Of a DNA stretch of 42,165 nucleotides, positions 1 to 9,331 are shown in pieces. The translations under genes were made by a program, and so were the position numbers. Position 1 is the stretch's first letter. Each line of letters begins with the position of its first letter. Source of the DNA: Myxococcales bacterium. GTDB taxonomy: Bacteria > Myxococcota_A > Polyangia > Haliangiales > Haliangiaceae. Below the pieces are notes generated by a model. It searched no databases, was not told the DNA's origin, and worked only from the letters and a program-made list of their open reading frames with translations. Location: assembly GCA_947483555.1 (NCBI GenBank), contig CANKMW010000086.1, positions 1 through 42,165 on the forward strand, in the 5' to 3' direction.

Positions 1-2
1 CC

Positions 3-89
3 GTCCGCAGCGCGGTCAACCGACTCCGCAGCCTCGGCCTCGAGATCGATCCCTCGCAACTCCGGCCTGTTAGCGATGCCGTTCGTTAG
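3..89 (+). CDS. C-terminal end of an unidentified protein (cut by window edge)
   Basis: One forward frame is open from the left edge to a TAG at 87-89 and reads as a plausible amphipathic tail containing NRLRSLGLEIDPSQLRP. The family cannot be recognised from 28 residues. The last few codons and the stop lie inside the REP-like element that begins near position 80, so the element may have supplied the present stop. A second forward frame ends at 71-73 but encodes an Arg/Pro/Gln-rich stretch typical of a shadow frame. Confidence 0.4.
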   Translation, partial: VRSAVNRLRSLGLEIDPSQLRPVSDAVR

Positions 90-126
90 GAGCGAAACGC
101 GAGCGCACGCGAGCGTGAGTCGAAGG
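80..126 (-). repeat. REP-like palindromic element, divergent copy (left half of an inverted pair)
   Basis: Read on the minus strand this stretch starts CCTTCGACTC, has GCTC in the middle and ends CGAACGG, the same framework as the element at 145-188. The two face each other. CCGTTCG at 80-86 is the reverse complement of CGAACGG at 182-188, and GAGTCGAAGG at 117-126 is the reverse complement of 149-158. Its central arm differs from the other copies. No coding role is apparent. Confidence 0.65.
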
Positions 127-144
127 ACGCGCTCCGTCGAGGCT

Positions 145-188
145 GCGCCCTTCGACTCGCCGCTTCGCGGCTCGCTCAGGGCGAACGG
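145..188 (+). repeat. REP-like palindromic element (right half of an inverted pair)
   Basis: This copy reads GCGCCCTTCGACTCG, then an inner hairpin GCCGC-TTC-GCGGC, then GCTCAGGGCGAACGG. The outer CGCCCT and AGGGCG can pair. Close relatives lie at 31863-31905 and 39763-39800, where the inner arms are GGCC-TTC-GGCC, so the inner arms differ but still pair. The copy is intergenic, between the gene fragment ending at 89 and the end of mraY at 285. Confidence 0.75.
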
Positions 189-263
189 AATTGGGGCCGC
201 GATTGATTCTCGGCCTCTCTGGCGAACGGGGGTGGAAGTGATCGACATGATTGGACTGCCGTC

Positions 264-277
264 GCCAGGTGACTGGC
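264..277 (-). terminator. Weak stem-loop just after mraY
   Basis: GCCAG-GTGA-CTGGC forms a perfect 5-bp stem 7 bases past the mraY stop on the minus strand. There is no T-tract, so any role in termination is only suggested by position. The rest of 90-284 holds the REP pair and no convincing gene. Confidence 0.25.
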
Positions 278-284
278 ATTGTCG

Positions 285-1424
<1,140 letters not shown>

Positions 1425-1440
1425 CGGTCCTCGTGGCGCG

Positions 1441-4353
1441 CTACGACGTGATCTCCTCGAGCGCGTCGATGACGCGTTCGAGCCTCATCCCGCGGGAGCC
1501 CTTGACCAGGACCCAGTCGCCGGGCTCGGTCATCGCCAGCACCTGGCGCGCCGCGGCCACCGGATCGTCGGTGGTCCACGACAGCGCCGGGACGCCGGTC
1601 GCATCGACGACGATCTGCTTGTGCTCGCCGAGCGCGACCACCGGGACCCCGAGCTCGCCGAGCCGTTCGCCGACCGCGGCGTGGGCGTCGGCGGCGTGGA
1701 CGCCGAGCTCGAGCATGTCGCCGATCACGGCCAGGGCCCGCGCCGAGCCGCGCAGCTCCATCAGCGTGTCGATCGCGGCCGCCATCGACGCCGGGTTGGC
1801 GTTGTAACAATCGACGATCACGTGGCGACCGCCGATGTCCTTGACCTCGCTGCGCATCGGCGCCGGGCGGGCGCGCTCGAGGCCGGCCAGCGCGACGTCG
1901 AGGTCGACCCCGGCGGCCAGCGCCGCGGCCAGGGCGCACATCGCGTCGACGGCGTTGTGACGGCCGATCATCGGCAGGCGAAAGCGGCGCCGCTCACCGT
2001 GGGCGTCGACGTGGAGGTCGGCCCCGCCGGGGCCGAACGGGTGATATCCGACCAGCCGGACGTCGGCCGCGGCGGCCTCGCCGAACGTGATCAAGCGGAT
2101 GCCATGGCCACGCGCCTGCCCCGTCAGGCGATCGTCGTCGGCGGGCGCGATCGCGATGCCGTCGGCGCCGAGCCCGAGGTAGATCTCGGCCTTGGCGGCC
2201 GCGATCGCGGCGGCCGAGCCGAGCAGCTCGATGTGCGCGGTGCCGGCGTTGACGACCACGGCGACGTCGGGGCGAGTGAAGCGGGTCAGGTACTCGATCT
2301 GCCCGGCGCCGCGCATGCCCATCTCGATGACGCCGAACCGGTGGTGGGCGCGCAGGCCGAGCAGGGTCAGCGGCACGCCGCTCTCGTTGTTGTGCGAGCC
2401 GATCGCGGCCAGCGTCGAGCCGGCACCGGCGAGCGCGGCGCGGGTCAGCTCCTTGGTCGTGGTCTTGCCGGCCGAGCCGGTGATCGCGATCAGCCGTCGG
2501 CTGGCATCGCCGCCGCCCCACCGGGCCCGGTGGGCGCCGGCCATGGCGCCGAGCGCGAGCAGCGGATCGGCGACCTCGATCGCGCACCCGCCCGCGGGCG
2601 CCCGGCCGGGCGCGACCATCACCGCCGCGGCGCCGGCCGCGCACGCCTGGGCGACGAAGTCGTGGCCGTCGAAGCGGTGACCGCGCAGCGCCACGTAGAG
2701 GTCGCCGGGGGCCGCGGCGCGGCCGTCGATCCCGATCCGTGTCACCACGGTGGCGCCGTCCTCCGACCCGGCGGTGACCCCGTCACCCTGCGCGAGCGGC
2801 GGCGCGGGCAGTCTGATCGTGCCGCCGGTCTCGGCGGCGAGCTGGGCCACGGTCCAGCTCGGGCGCAGCGCGGCTGCGGCGGCGGCCTCCTCACGGTCGT
2901 CGAAGTGGATCTTGGTGGTGCCGAGGATCTGGTAGTCCTCGTGGCCCTTGCCGGCGATCAAGACGATGTCGCCCGGCGTGGCGGCGGCGATGGCGGCCCG
3001 GATCGCGGTGCGGCGATCGACGTCGACGTAGAACGGGTGCGGCACCGCCGGCAAGATCATCTCGATGATCGCGCGCGGATCCTCGGTGCGCGGGTTGTCG
3101 CTGGTGACCACGACCAGATCGGCGAGCTCGGCGACCACGGCGCCCATCATGGGACGCTTGCTGGGGTCACGATCGCCACCGCAGCCGAAAACGCAGATCA
3201 GGCGCCGCTGCGCCAGCGGCCGCAGCGTGCGCAGCACGTTGTCGAGCGCGTCGGGGGTGTGGGCGTAGTCGACCACCAGATCGAGGCCGGCGCGGTTGGC
3301 GACCCGTTCGACGCGCCCGGGGACGCCGGGGACCGCGGCGATGCCGCGCACGATGGCGTCGTGCGGCAGGCCGAGCGCTTCGCCGATGCCGACGACGAGG
3401 GCGATGTTGGCGACGTTGTAGCGCCCGATCAGCGGCCGCGACGTGACCTCGAGCTCGCCGCGCGGGGTGGCGATCCGCGCCCAGATGCCGTCGACGGTGG
3501 AGCGGAATCCGAGCACCCGGATCTCGGCGTCGCGCTGCTCGGGGCGCACCGGGTCGCGATCTGCCGGGTCGACCGCGACCCGCAGCACCCGCCGTCCGGC
3601 GCCGCCGGCGATCGCGGCGGCGACCATGGTCGCCCCGGACGGATCGTCGACGTCGACGACCGCGACGCCGTCGGCGGCGAGATGGTCACCGAACAGCTGC
3701 TGCTTGGCGGCGCGGTAGGCGTCCATCGACGCATGCAGATCGAGATGGTCCTGGGTCAGGTTGGTGAACCCGGCGACCGCGAAGCGCAGCCCGGCCACCC
3801 GATGCATGGCCAGCGCCGCCGACGTGACCTCCATCGCGACGTGGGTACAGCCGGCGTCGGCCATGTTGCCGAGCGCGGCGTGCAGCACGTCGGGCGTCGG
3901 GGTGGTGTACGGCGCCTCGATGCTGCGCCCGCCCCAGCGGTAGCTGACCGTGCCGACCACGCCCGGGCGGTGACCGGCAGCGGCCAGCACGTGCTCGAGC
4001 AGGAACGTGGTCGTGGTCTTGCCGTTGGTGCCGGTGACGCCGACCAGGGTCATCCGGGACCCCGGGTCGCCAGCCGCGCAGGCGATCAGGCAGCCGAGCG
4101 CGCGTTCGCCGTCCGCGACCACCAGCTGTGGCACCGCGAGGCCGGCGACCGCGGCCTCGACCGCGACCGCCGCGACGCCGCGCTCGACGGCGAGCGGCAC
4201 GTAGCTGTGACCGTCGGTGCGCCGGCCGCGGACCGCCACGAACAGGTCACCCGCGACCACCGCTCGCGAATCCGCGGTGACCGCGCGTATCTCGACATCG
4301 GCGCCAACGAGGCGCGCGCCCGGAACACTGGCGGCGAGGCGCGAGAGCTTCAT
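1441..4353 (-). CDS. murEF: MurE-MurF fusion, bifunctional UDP-MurNAc peptide ligase
   Basis: A single 970-residue frame carries two complete Mur ligases acting in consecutive cytoplasmic steps. The MurE half (about 1-495) has the ATP loop TGTNGKTT at 108-115, the HLDLH..Y..AK segment with the likely carbamylated Lys 217, DNPRTEDP at 419-426 and GKGHE at 468-472. The DNPR motif is the signature for meso-diaminopimelate as the third amino acid. The MurF half starts around WTVAQ at 500, with TGSAGKTT at 625-632 and HNNESGVPLTLL at 654-665, and adds D-Ala-D-Ala. No stop or frameshift separates the halves, and the linker is short. murE-murF fusions are known in some other bacteria. The ATG at 4353 lies 57 bases after ftsI. 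Confidence 0.95.
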   Translation of the reverse strand: MKLSRLAASVPGARLVGADVEIRAVTADSRAVVAGDLFVAVRGRRTDGHSYVPLAVERGVAAVAVEAAVAGLAVPQLVVADGERALGCLIACAAGDPGSRMTLVGVTGTNGKTTTTFLLEHVLAAAGHRPGVVGTVSYRWGGRSIEAPYTTPTPDVLHAALGNMADAGCTHVAMEVTSAALAMHRVAGLRFAVAGFTNLTQDHLDLHASMDAYRAAKQQLFGDHLAADGVAVVDVDDPSGATMVAAAIAGGAGRRVLRVAVDPADRDPVRPEQRDAEIRVLGFRSTVDGIWARIATPRGELEVTSRPLIGRYNVANIALVVGIGEALGLPHDAIVRGIAAVPGVPGRVERVANRAGLDLVVDYAHTPDALDNVLRTLRPLAQRRLICVFGCGGDRDPSKRPMMGAVVAELADLVVVTSDNPRTEDPRAIIEMILPAVPHPFYVDVDRRTAIRAAIAAATPGDIVLIAGKGHEDYQILGTTKIHFDDREEAAAAAALRPSWTVAQLAAETGGTIRLPAPPLAQGDGVTAGSEDGATVVTRIGIDGRAAAPGDLYVALRGHRFDGHDFVAQACAAGAAAVMVAPGRAPAGGCAIEVADPLLALGAMAGAHRARWGGGDASRRLIAITGSAGKTTTKELTRAALAGAGSTLAAIGSHNNESGVPLTLLGLRAHHRFGVIEMGMRGAGQIEYLTRFTRPDVAVVVNAGTAHIELLGSAAAIAAAKAEIYLGLGADGIAIAPADDDRLTGQARGHGIRLITFGEAAAADVRLVGYHPFGPGGADLHVDAHGERRRFRLPMIGRHNAVDAMCALAAALAAGVDLDVALAGLERARPAPMRSEVKDIGGRHVIVDCYNANPASMAAAIDTLMELRGSARALAVIGDMLELGVHAADAHAAVGERLGELGVPVVALGEHKQIVVDATGVPALSWTTDDPVAAARQVLAMTEPGDWVLVKGSRGMRLERVIDALEEITS

Positions 4354-4410
4354 GGCCAGGCAATCACCTGATGAACGCGCAGCCTCACCGATTTCGTCCC
4401 CCCTGGCAAG

Positions 4411-6483
4411 TCACGCACCGTCGGAGAAGCGAAGCGTGACCACGGTGCCGGCGTCGGCCGATCCGGGAGTGGGCGTCTGCTCGACGCAGCGTCCCGTGCC
4501 GCGGACCACGACGTCGAGACCGCGCGCTCGCGCCGCGTCGAGCGCCCGGCCGACGCTCATGCCGGCGAAGGCGGGCACGTCGATGATCGCCGCGCCATCG
4601 CCGGGTGGGTCGTCGAGCGCGAAGGCCGGCAGCTCGGGTGGCGAACCGGTCGCCCCGGGCGAGCCGCGAAGCGGGGCGTCGACGGGCCGCGCCGAGCCCC
4701 GGACCAGCGGATCCGCGGGGTCTTCGGGCGCGTCCGGGCGTCCGGACGGCACCGTGGGCGCCATCGGATCGCCAGGCACCCCGAGGTAACGCAGCGTCTC
4801 GCTCGCCACCTTGCCGAACACCGGCCCAGCGACCTTTCCGCCGAAGTAATCCTTGCCGGTCGGCTCGTCGATCAACACCACCACGGCGATGCGCGGCGCG
4901 TCGATCGGCGCCAGTCCGGCGAACGACGACAGGTACTTGTGGTCGGAGTAGCGCCGGATCGCCGGGTCGAACTTGTGCGCGGTGCCGGTCTTGCCGCCGG
5001 CGCGGAAGCCGGGCACCAGCACGCTGGCCGCGGTGCCGCCTTGCTTCCCGGTCGCGAACACGCTGCCCAGCATCGGCAACAGCGCCGCCGCGGTCGACGG
5101 CTGCATGATCGCCCGTCCGGGCTCGCCGTGTTGATAGACGACCTCGCCGCCGGGCCCGGTGACCCGCGCCACCGTCCGCGGCGGGTGGTAGATGCCGCCG
5201 TTGCCGATCGCCGCCATCGCGGCCGCGATCTGCAGCGGTGACACCGTGAGGCCGTACCCGAACGAGATCGTGACCAGCTCGACCTCGCGCCAGCGGCGAC
5301 CGTCGCGGATCAGGCCGGTTTGCTCGCCGGGCAGCTCGATGCCGGTCCCGGCGCCGAAGCCGAAGCGGCGCAGCGCGTCGTACAGGCGCTCGCGGCCGAG
5401 CCGCAGGCCGATCTTCACGGCGCCGACGTTCGACGACCGCTTGATGATGTCGGCGGTGGTGAGCTGCCAGTCGTGGTGGGTATCGATGACCGACTTGCGC
5501 CCCACCTTCCAGCGCCCACCTTCGACGTCCCACAGCTCGTCGGGGCGGGTGACGCCAGCGTCGAGCGCGGCGGCGACCGTGAAGACCTTCATGACCGATC
5601 CGACCTCGAACACGTCGGTCACCGGCCGGTTGCGGGCCTGGGCCTTGACGGCCGCCGCCGGATCGTTGGGGTCGTAGGTCGGCCAGCTCGCCATCGCCAG
5701 CACGCCGCCGGTGGCGACATCGAGGACGACGACGGTGCCCGACTTCGCTTGGTGGAGCGTGACCGCGCCGGCCAGCGCTTCATCGGCGATGTGCTGGATC
5801 GCGCGGTCGATCGTGAGCTGGACGGTCGCGCCCGGCGTGGCCTCCACCAGGCCGTCGGCCATCATGGTCTTGCCACGGGCGTCGCGCAGGGCGCTGAAGC
5901 GCGCCCGCCGCCCGGTGAGCAGCTCGTCCATCGCCAGCTCGAGGCCGTCGAGCCCCTGGCCATCGATGCCGGCGAAGCCGAGCACCGGCCCGCCCGAGGT
6001 CCGCCCCGGGTACCAGCGCCGGGGTTCGCGGGTGACCTCGACGCCGGGCAGCTTCAGGGCGCGGACCGCCGCCGCTTGCTCCGGCGTGACGTGACGCGCC
6101 ACCCACGCGAAGTGCTTGTCGGTGGCCAGGCGTGCCTCGAGCGCGATCACGTCGAGCTCGAGCGCCTTGGTGAGCTGCTCGGCGGTGCCGGCGACGTCGA
6201 TCACCGCGCGCGGGTTGGCGAACACGCTCTCGGCGTCGGCCGAGACGGCGAGCGGCCGGCCGCGGACATCGAGGATCGCGCCGCGCGGGGCCGGGATCTC
6301 GACGGTATGGACGTGCTGGCGCACCGCCTGCTCGCGGAGCCGCGCCCCGTCGGCGACTTGCACCTCCCACGCCTTCCACCCCACCCCGCCCAGCAACGTG
6401 GTGAGCAGCGCGGTGGCGATCCACGCCCGCGTCCGGGCCGCAGCCGAGACCCCGGGAGTCCTGATGCCCGGGCCGCGCTTCAT
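4411..6483 (-). CDS. ftsI: Division transpeptidase FtsI (PBP3) with C-terminal PASTA domain
   Basis: Septal peptidoglycan DD-transpeptidase of 690 residues. A membrane anchor (about 20-37) is followed by the PBP dimerisation region with PRGAILDVRGRPLA (67-80), then the transpeptidase domain with active-site SVMK (296-299), SSN (350-352) and KTGT (498-501). A Pro/Asp-rich linker (about 572-630) leads to one PASTA repeat at about 632-690, a fold associated with sensing muropeptides or beta-lactams. The ATG at 6483 is chosen because it overlaps the ftsL stop by four bases (ATGA). Extending the frame upstream to 6912 would run through ftsL and rsmH. One or two PASTA domains on a division PBP are typical of sporulation-type and some delta-proteobacterial enzymes. 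Confidence 0.95.
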   Translation of the reverse strand: MKRGPGIRTPGVSAAARTRAWIATALLTTLLGGVGWKAWEVQVADGARLREQAVRQHVHTVEIPAPRGAILDVRGRPLAVSADAESVFANPRAVIDVAGTAEQLTKALELDVIALEARLATDKHFAWVARHVTPEQAAAVRALKLPGVEVTREPRRWYPGRTSGGPVLGFAGIDGQGLDGLELAMDELLTGRRARFSALRDARGKTMMADGLVEATPGATVQLTIDRAIQHIADEALAGAVTLHQAKSGTVVVLDVATGGVLAMASWPTYDPNDPAAAVKAQARNRPVTDVFEVGSVMKVFTVAAALDAGVTRPDELWDVEGGRWKVGRKSVIDTHHDWQLTTADIIKRSSNVGAVKIGLRLGRERLYDALRRFGFGAGTGIELPGEQTGLIRDGRRWREVELVTISFGYGLTVSPLQIAAAMAAIGNGGIYHPPRTVARVTGPGGEVVYQHGEPGRAIMQPSTAAALLPMLGSVFATGKQGGTAASVLVPGFRAGGKTGTAHKFDPAIRRYSDHKYLSSFAGLAPIDAPRIAVVVLIDEPTGKDYFGGKVAGPVFGKVASETLRYLGVPGDPMAPTVPSGRPDAPEDPADPLVRGSARPVDAPLRGSPGATGSPPELPAFALDDPPGDGAAIIDVPAFAGMSVGRALDAARARGLDVVVRGTGRCVEQTPTPGSADAGTVVTLRFSDGA

Positions 6484-6821
6484 GGCACCGCCGCCACACC
6501 CGCCGCCGGCCGCACCAGGCGGATCACGTCGGCGGTGGCCGGCGCCATGCCCATCGCCGCCGCCAGCGTGTGGATGCGGGCCGGGTTGGTCAGCGTCGCG
6601 CGCTCGAGCTCCAGGCGGCGCTCGGCCTCGCGCAGCTGGCGCACCTCCTCGTTGGCGAGCGACAGCTGGTAGCCAAGCCGCACCACGGCGTGGCGCGCCC
6701 GCACCCGCTGCACCGCAAGCGCGGTGGCGATCACGACCACCAGGGTCATGACGGTGATCGTGCGCCGCGAGCGCGGCGCGGCGGTGGAGGTGCGGAACAG
6801 ACGATAGACGCGGGGTTTCAT
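6480..6821 (-). CDS. ftsL: Cell division protein FtsL-like
   Basis: A 113-residue bitopic protein: basic cytoplasmic N-terminus, one transmembrane helix (about 21-38), then a heptad-like coiled coil (about 44-75, rich in Leu, Glu and Arg) and a short periplasmic end with the NPARIHTLAAAMGM stretch common in FtsL. FtsL forms a periplasmic coiled coil with FtsB and FtsQ and helps activate FtsWI. Sequence identity in the family is low. The call rests on size, topology and position between rsmH and ftsI, with 4-base ATGA overlaps on both sides that imply translational coupling. Confidence 0.9.
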   Translation of the reverse strand: MKPRVYRLFRTSTAAPRSRRTITVMTLVVVIATALAVQRVRARHAVVRLGYQLSLANEEVRQLREAERRLELERATLTNPARIHTLAAAMGMAPATADVIRLVRPAAGVAAVP

Positions 6822-7822
6822 CGGTGGGCCGGCAGGTTGGGGGCGTCGGTCCGCTGGCAGGCGCGCAAGCGCGCCGAGCGGGCGCGGGGGTTGTCGTCGG
6901 TCTCGTCGTCATCGGCGAACACCGCCTTGCGGGTCACCGGCGTACACACCGCCAGCACCCGCTCGCCGGCCTGCCTGGCGAGCGCGGGTGGCAACGACGA
7001 GGTCCAGGCCAGGTCGCGAAAGCGCCGCTTGACCAGGCGGTCCTCGAGCGAGTGGAACGCGATCACGACACAGCGGCCGCCGGCCGCCAGCAGGTCGGGG
7101 AAGCTGTCGAGGAACGCGGTCAGCTCGTCGAGCTCGCGGTTGACCGCGATGCGCAAGGCCTGGAACGTCCGGGTGGCCGGATTGATGTGCAGGCGGCGCA
7201 GGTCGCCGGCCGAGAAACAGGACGCGACCACGCGCGCGAGGTCGACCGTGGTGGTGAGCTCGCCGCCGCGCTCGGCGTCCTTGAGCCGGCGCGCGATGCG
7301 CTGGTGCAGGCGTTCCTCCCCGAGGTCGCGCAACACGGTCGCCAGCTCGGGCGCCGTCAGCTCGCCGATCAGCTCGAGCGCGGTGGGGCCGCAGGTCGGA
7401 TCCATGCGCATGTCGATCGGTCCCGGCCGGGCGAACGAGAAGCCCCGCGTGGCCTCGTCGAGCTGCGGCGACGAGACCCCGAGGTCGAGCAGGATGCCGT
7501 CGACTCGCGCCACCCCGAGCCCGGCGAGCACGGCGGGCAGGTCACCGAATCGCCCGTGGGCGAGCGTGAGCCGGCCGCCGCTGCCTGCGGCCAGCTCGGC
7601 GCCGGAGGCGATCGCCGCCGGGTCACGATCGGCCGCGATCAGGCGGCCGGTCGGACCGATTCGATCGAGCAGGGCGGTGGCGTGGCCACCGCGGCCGAAC
7701 GTGCCGTCCACGTACACGCCGCCATCGCGGGGTGACAGGTGGTCGAGCACCTCGTCGAGCAAGACGGGGGTGTGCGCAGGTGGTTCCACGGCGAGGATCT
7801 GCGCACGCTGGGCGAGCGCCAT
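6818..7822 (-). CDS. rsmH: 16S rRNA (cytosine-1402-N4)-methyltransferase RsmH (MraW)
   Basis: Methylates N4 of C1402 in the decoding centre of 16S rRNA using S-adenosylmethionine. The 334-residue protein has the family opening HTPVLLDEVL (17-26), the SAM loop VDGTFGRGGHA (38-48), the AADRDP segment after it, LDLGVSSPQLD, and the later VIAFHSLEDRLVK signature. It is the first gene of the dcw block here. mraZ, which normally precedes it, is absent from the adjoining sequence. The ATG at 7822 has a GGGGA only two bases away, too close for a good ribosome site, so the start is reasonable but not proven. Confidence 0.95.
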   Translation of the reverse strand: MALAQRAQILAVEPPAHTPVLLDEVLDHLSPRDGGVYVDGTFGRGGHATALLDRIGPTGRLIAADRDPAAIASGAELAAGSGGRLTLAHGRFGDLPAVLAGLGVARVDGILLDLGVSSPQLDEATRGFSFARPGPIDMRMDPTCGPTALELIGELTAPELATVLRDLGEERLHQRIARRLKDAERGGELTTTVDLARVVASCFSAGDLRRLHINPATRTFQALRIAVNRELDELTAFLDSFPDLLAAGGRCVVIAFHSLEDRLVKRRFRDLAWTSSLPPALARQAGERVLAVCTPVTRKAVFADDDETDDNPRARSARLRACQRTDAPNLPAHR

Positions 7823-7952
7823 TTCCCCATTAGAGATGGTGCGACCAGTGGCGCAACTTTTGAGAATCGCAAAGATCTGGTAGCAGGGTTACCCACTGGC
7901 GAGCACCTCAGTGCAGCTGCTCGGATGTTCATGTATGTCACCAACGTATTCC

Positions 7953-7981
7953 TTGACGGATCGACGGTCGAACCGTAGACT
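7953..7981 (+). promoter_or_regulatory. Probable sigma70-type promoter for the Fic-like gene
   Basis: TTGACG at 7953-7958 and TAGACT at 7976-7981 are separated by 17 bases. A start near 7988-7990 would leave a leader of roughly 23 bases before the GTG at 8012. The 189-base divergent region 7823-8011 is visibly AT-richer than its surroundings. I could not find a repeated TGGG(A/T) array of the kind bound by MraZ on the dcw side. Confidence 0.5.
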
Positions 7982-8011
7982 CCGCACACTTCTCGCCCGA
8001 GCCTAACTCCA

Positions 8012-8809
8012 GTGCTGCGTTACAAAGAAACCGAAGACATCGACGCGCGATTCACCGAGGTGGACCGGGTCAGCCAGGCCTGGCGCGCCCGCATCGCGTC
8101 GATCAACCCCGTGATGCGCAAGGAGTTCCTCCAGCGCCTCCGGATCTCGTTGATCCACCACGATGCCGCGCTCGAAGGCGACGTGCTCTCGTACAGCGAG
8201 ATCAAGGCGGCGATCGATCCGACGATCATCAGCGATCCGTCGTTGATCCCCGCCTACGACGAGATCAAGCGCTTCAACGAGGCCTGCGACATCGCGCAGG
8301 ACCTGGCGACGAACAAGAAGAAGCCGTTCAAGTTCGAGACCATCCGTGACATCTACGGGGTCCTGACGCCTGACGAGAAGCCCAAGGGTCTCCCGTATCG
8401 CAAGGAAAACCCGCTTCACCGGCTCTACTATCACGACATCGCGTCGCCCGAGAAGATCGCGCCCGCGCTCAAGAAGCTGGCCGAGTGGATCGACGACGCG
8501 ACGACCAAGCAAGTCCACCCGATCGAACGCGTCGCGGTGCTGCACACGCGCTTCATGGCCATCTTCCCGTGGGCGAAGGAGAGCGGCCGCACCATCCGCA
8601 TCTGCACCAACCTGCTCCTGCAGGAGGGCGGTTATCCGGTCGCCGTGATCCACTCGATCGATCGCCAGCGTTACTACGAGTCGCTCCGCGGCGAGCCGTC
8701 GGGCCTCCTGTCGCTGTACCTCGAAGCGGTGCAGACCACCGCCGAGACCGAGCTCCGCCTCTATGAAGAGGCCGAGAAGTCGGCGCCGAAGAAGCGCAAG
8801 CGCGCCTGA
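8012..8809 (+). CDS. Fic-fold protein with degenerate active site
   Basis: A 265-residue protein resembling Fic (AMP-transferase) domains. An N-terminal helix region with HHDAALEGDVLSYSEI (49-64) resembles the inhibitory (S/T)xxxE(G/N) helix of class II Fic proteins, with Asp in place of Ser/Thr. The central domain ends in FPWAKESGRTIR (185-196), where active enzymes have HPFxx(G)NGRxxR. Catalytic His is Phe, the Asn is Ser, while the Gly-Arg and last Arg remain. Classical AMPylation is therefore unlikely, and a binding or regulatory role, or a different chemistry, is possible. GTG at 8012 is the first start after the in-frame TAG at 7976, and no clear ribosome site precedes it. The C-terminus is Lys/Arg-rich. 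It sits head-to-head with the dcw block. Confidence 0.75.
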   Translation: MLRYKETEDIDARFTEVDRVSQAWRARIASINPVMRKEFLQRLRISLIHHDAALEGDVLSYSEIKAAIDPTIISDPSLIPAYDEIKRFNEACDIAQDLATNKKKPFKFETIRDIYGVLTPDEKPKGLPYRKENPLHRLYYHDIASPEKIAPALKKLAEWIDDATTKQVHPIERVAVLHTRFMAIFPWAKESGRTIRICTNLLLQEGGYPVAVIHSIDRQRYYESLRGEPSGLLSLYLEAVQTTAETELRLYEEAEKSAPKKRKRA

Positions 8810-8813
8810 GCTG

Positions 8814-9242
8814 TCACTCGTCGCCGCCGCCGTCGCGGCGCGTCGACTTGATGGCGCCGCGCCGCTTCTTGGCCGCGATGCGCCGGGTGTTGGCGCCGCG
8901 ACTGGGGCGGGTCGCGCGCCGCGGCTTGGGGCGGGCCAGCGCGCCGCGCACGATCACGGCCAGCTTCTCGGCGGCGTCGGCGCGGTTGCGGAGCTGGTCG
9001 CGGTAGCGGTCCGAGGTCACGATCAGGTCGCCGTCGAGGGTGAGTCGGCCGCCGAGCTTGGTCATCACCCAGGCCTTGTCGTCGAACGACAGCGCCGACG
9101 AGGTCGACGGCGTCCAGCGCAGCTCGACCTTGCTCGCCACCTTGTTGACGTTCTGGCCACCGGCGCCGCCCGAGCGAACGAAGTGCTCGCGCAGCTCATC
9201 GGACGGGATCCGCACCCGCGGGGTCACCACGATGTCGCTCAC
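8814..9242 (-). CDS. arfB: Ribosome-rescue peptidyl-tRNA hydrolase ArfB (YaeJ type)
   Basis: Hydrolyses peptidyl-tRNA on ribosomes stalled at mRNA ends. The 142-residue protein has the catalytic SGGAGGQNVNK loop (GGQ at 28-30) of class I release factors but lacks the codon-reading domains. It ends in a long basic tail (about 98-138, many Arg and Lys) that in this family enters the empty mRNA channel. Length and layout match ArfB, not RF-H or the mitochondrial ICT1. The stop lies four bases from the end of the convergent Fic-like gene. No other rescue gene is visible in the window. Confidence 0.93.
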   Translation of the reverse strand: MSDIVVTPRVRIPSDELREHFVRSGGAGGQNVNKVASKVELRWTPSTSSALSFDDKAWVMTKLGGRLTLDGDLIVTSDRYRDQLRNRADAAEKLAVIVRGALARPKPRRATRPSRGANTRRIAAKKRRGAIKSTRRDGGGDE

Positions 9243-9331
9243 CGCCGCAGCCTAACCCGCTTCGTGCGATCCGCCACACAGCTCGTCGCGCGCCCCACCC
9301 GTGGCGACGTGGCCCGTGCGAAGTTCGGCGC

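Noticed and set aside
1621..4371. Forward open frame of over 900 codons opposite murE/F
   Set aside because: It is antisense to a fully motif-supported enzyme and shows shadow composition, with no domain.
7823..8011. MraZ operator array ahead of the dcw block
   Set aside because: Only a single TGGGT is visible on the minus strand, not three or more evenly spaced copies, and mraZ is absent.
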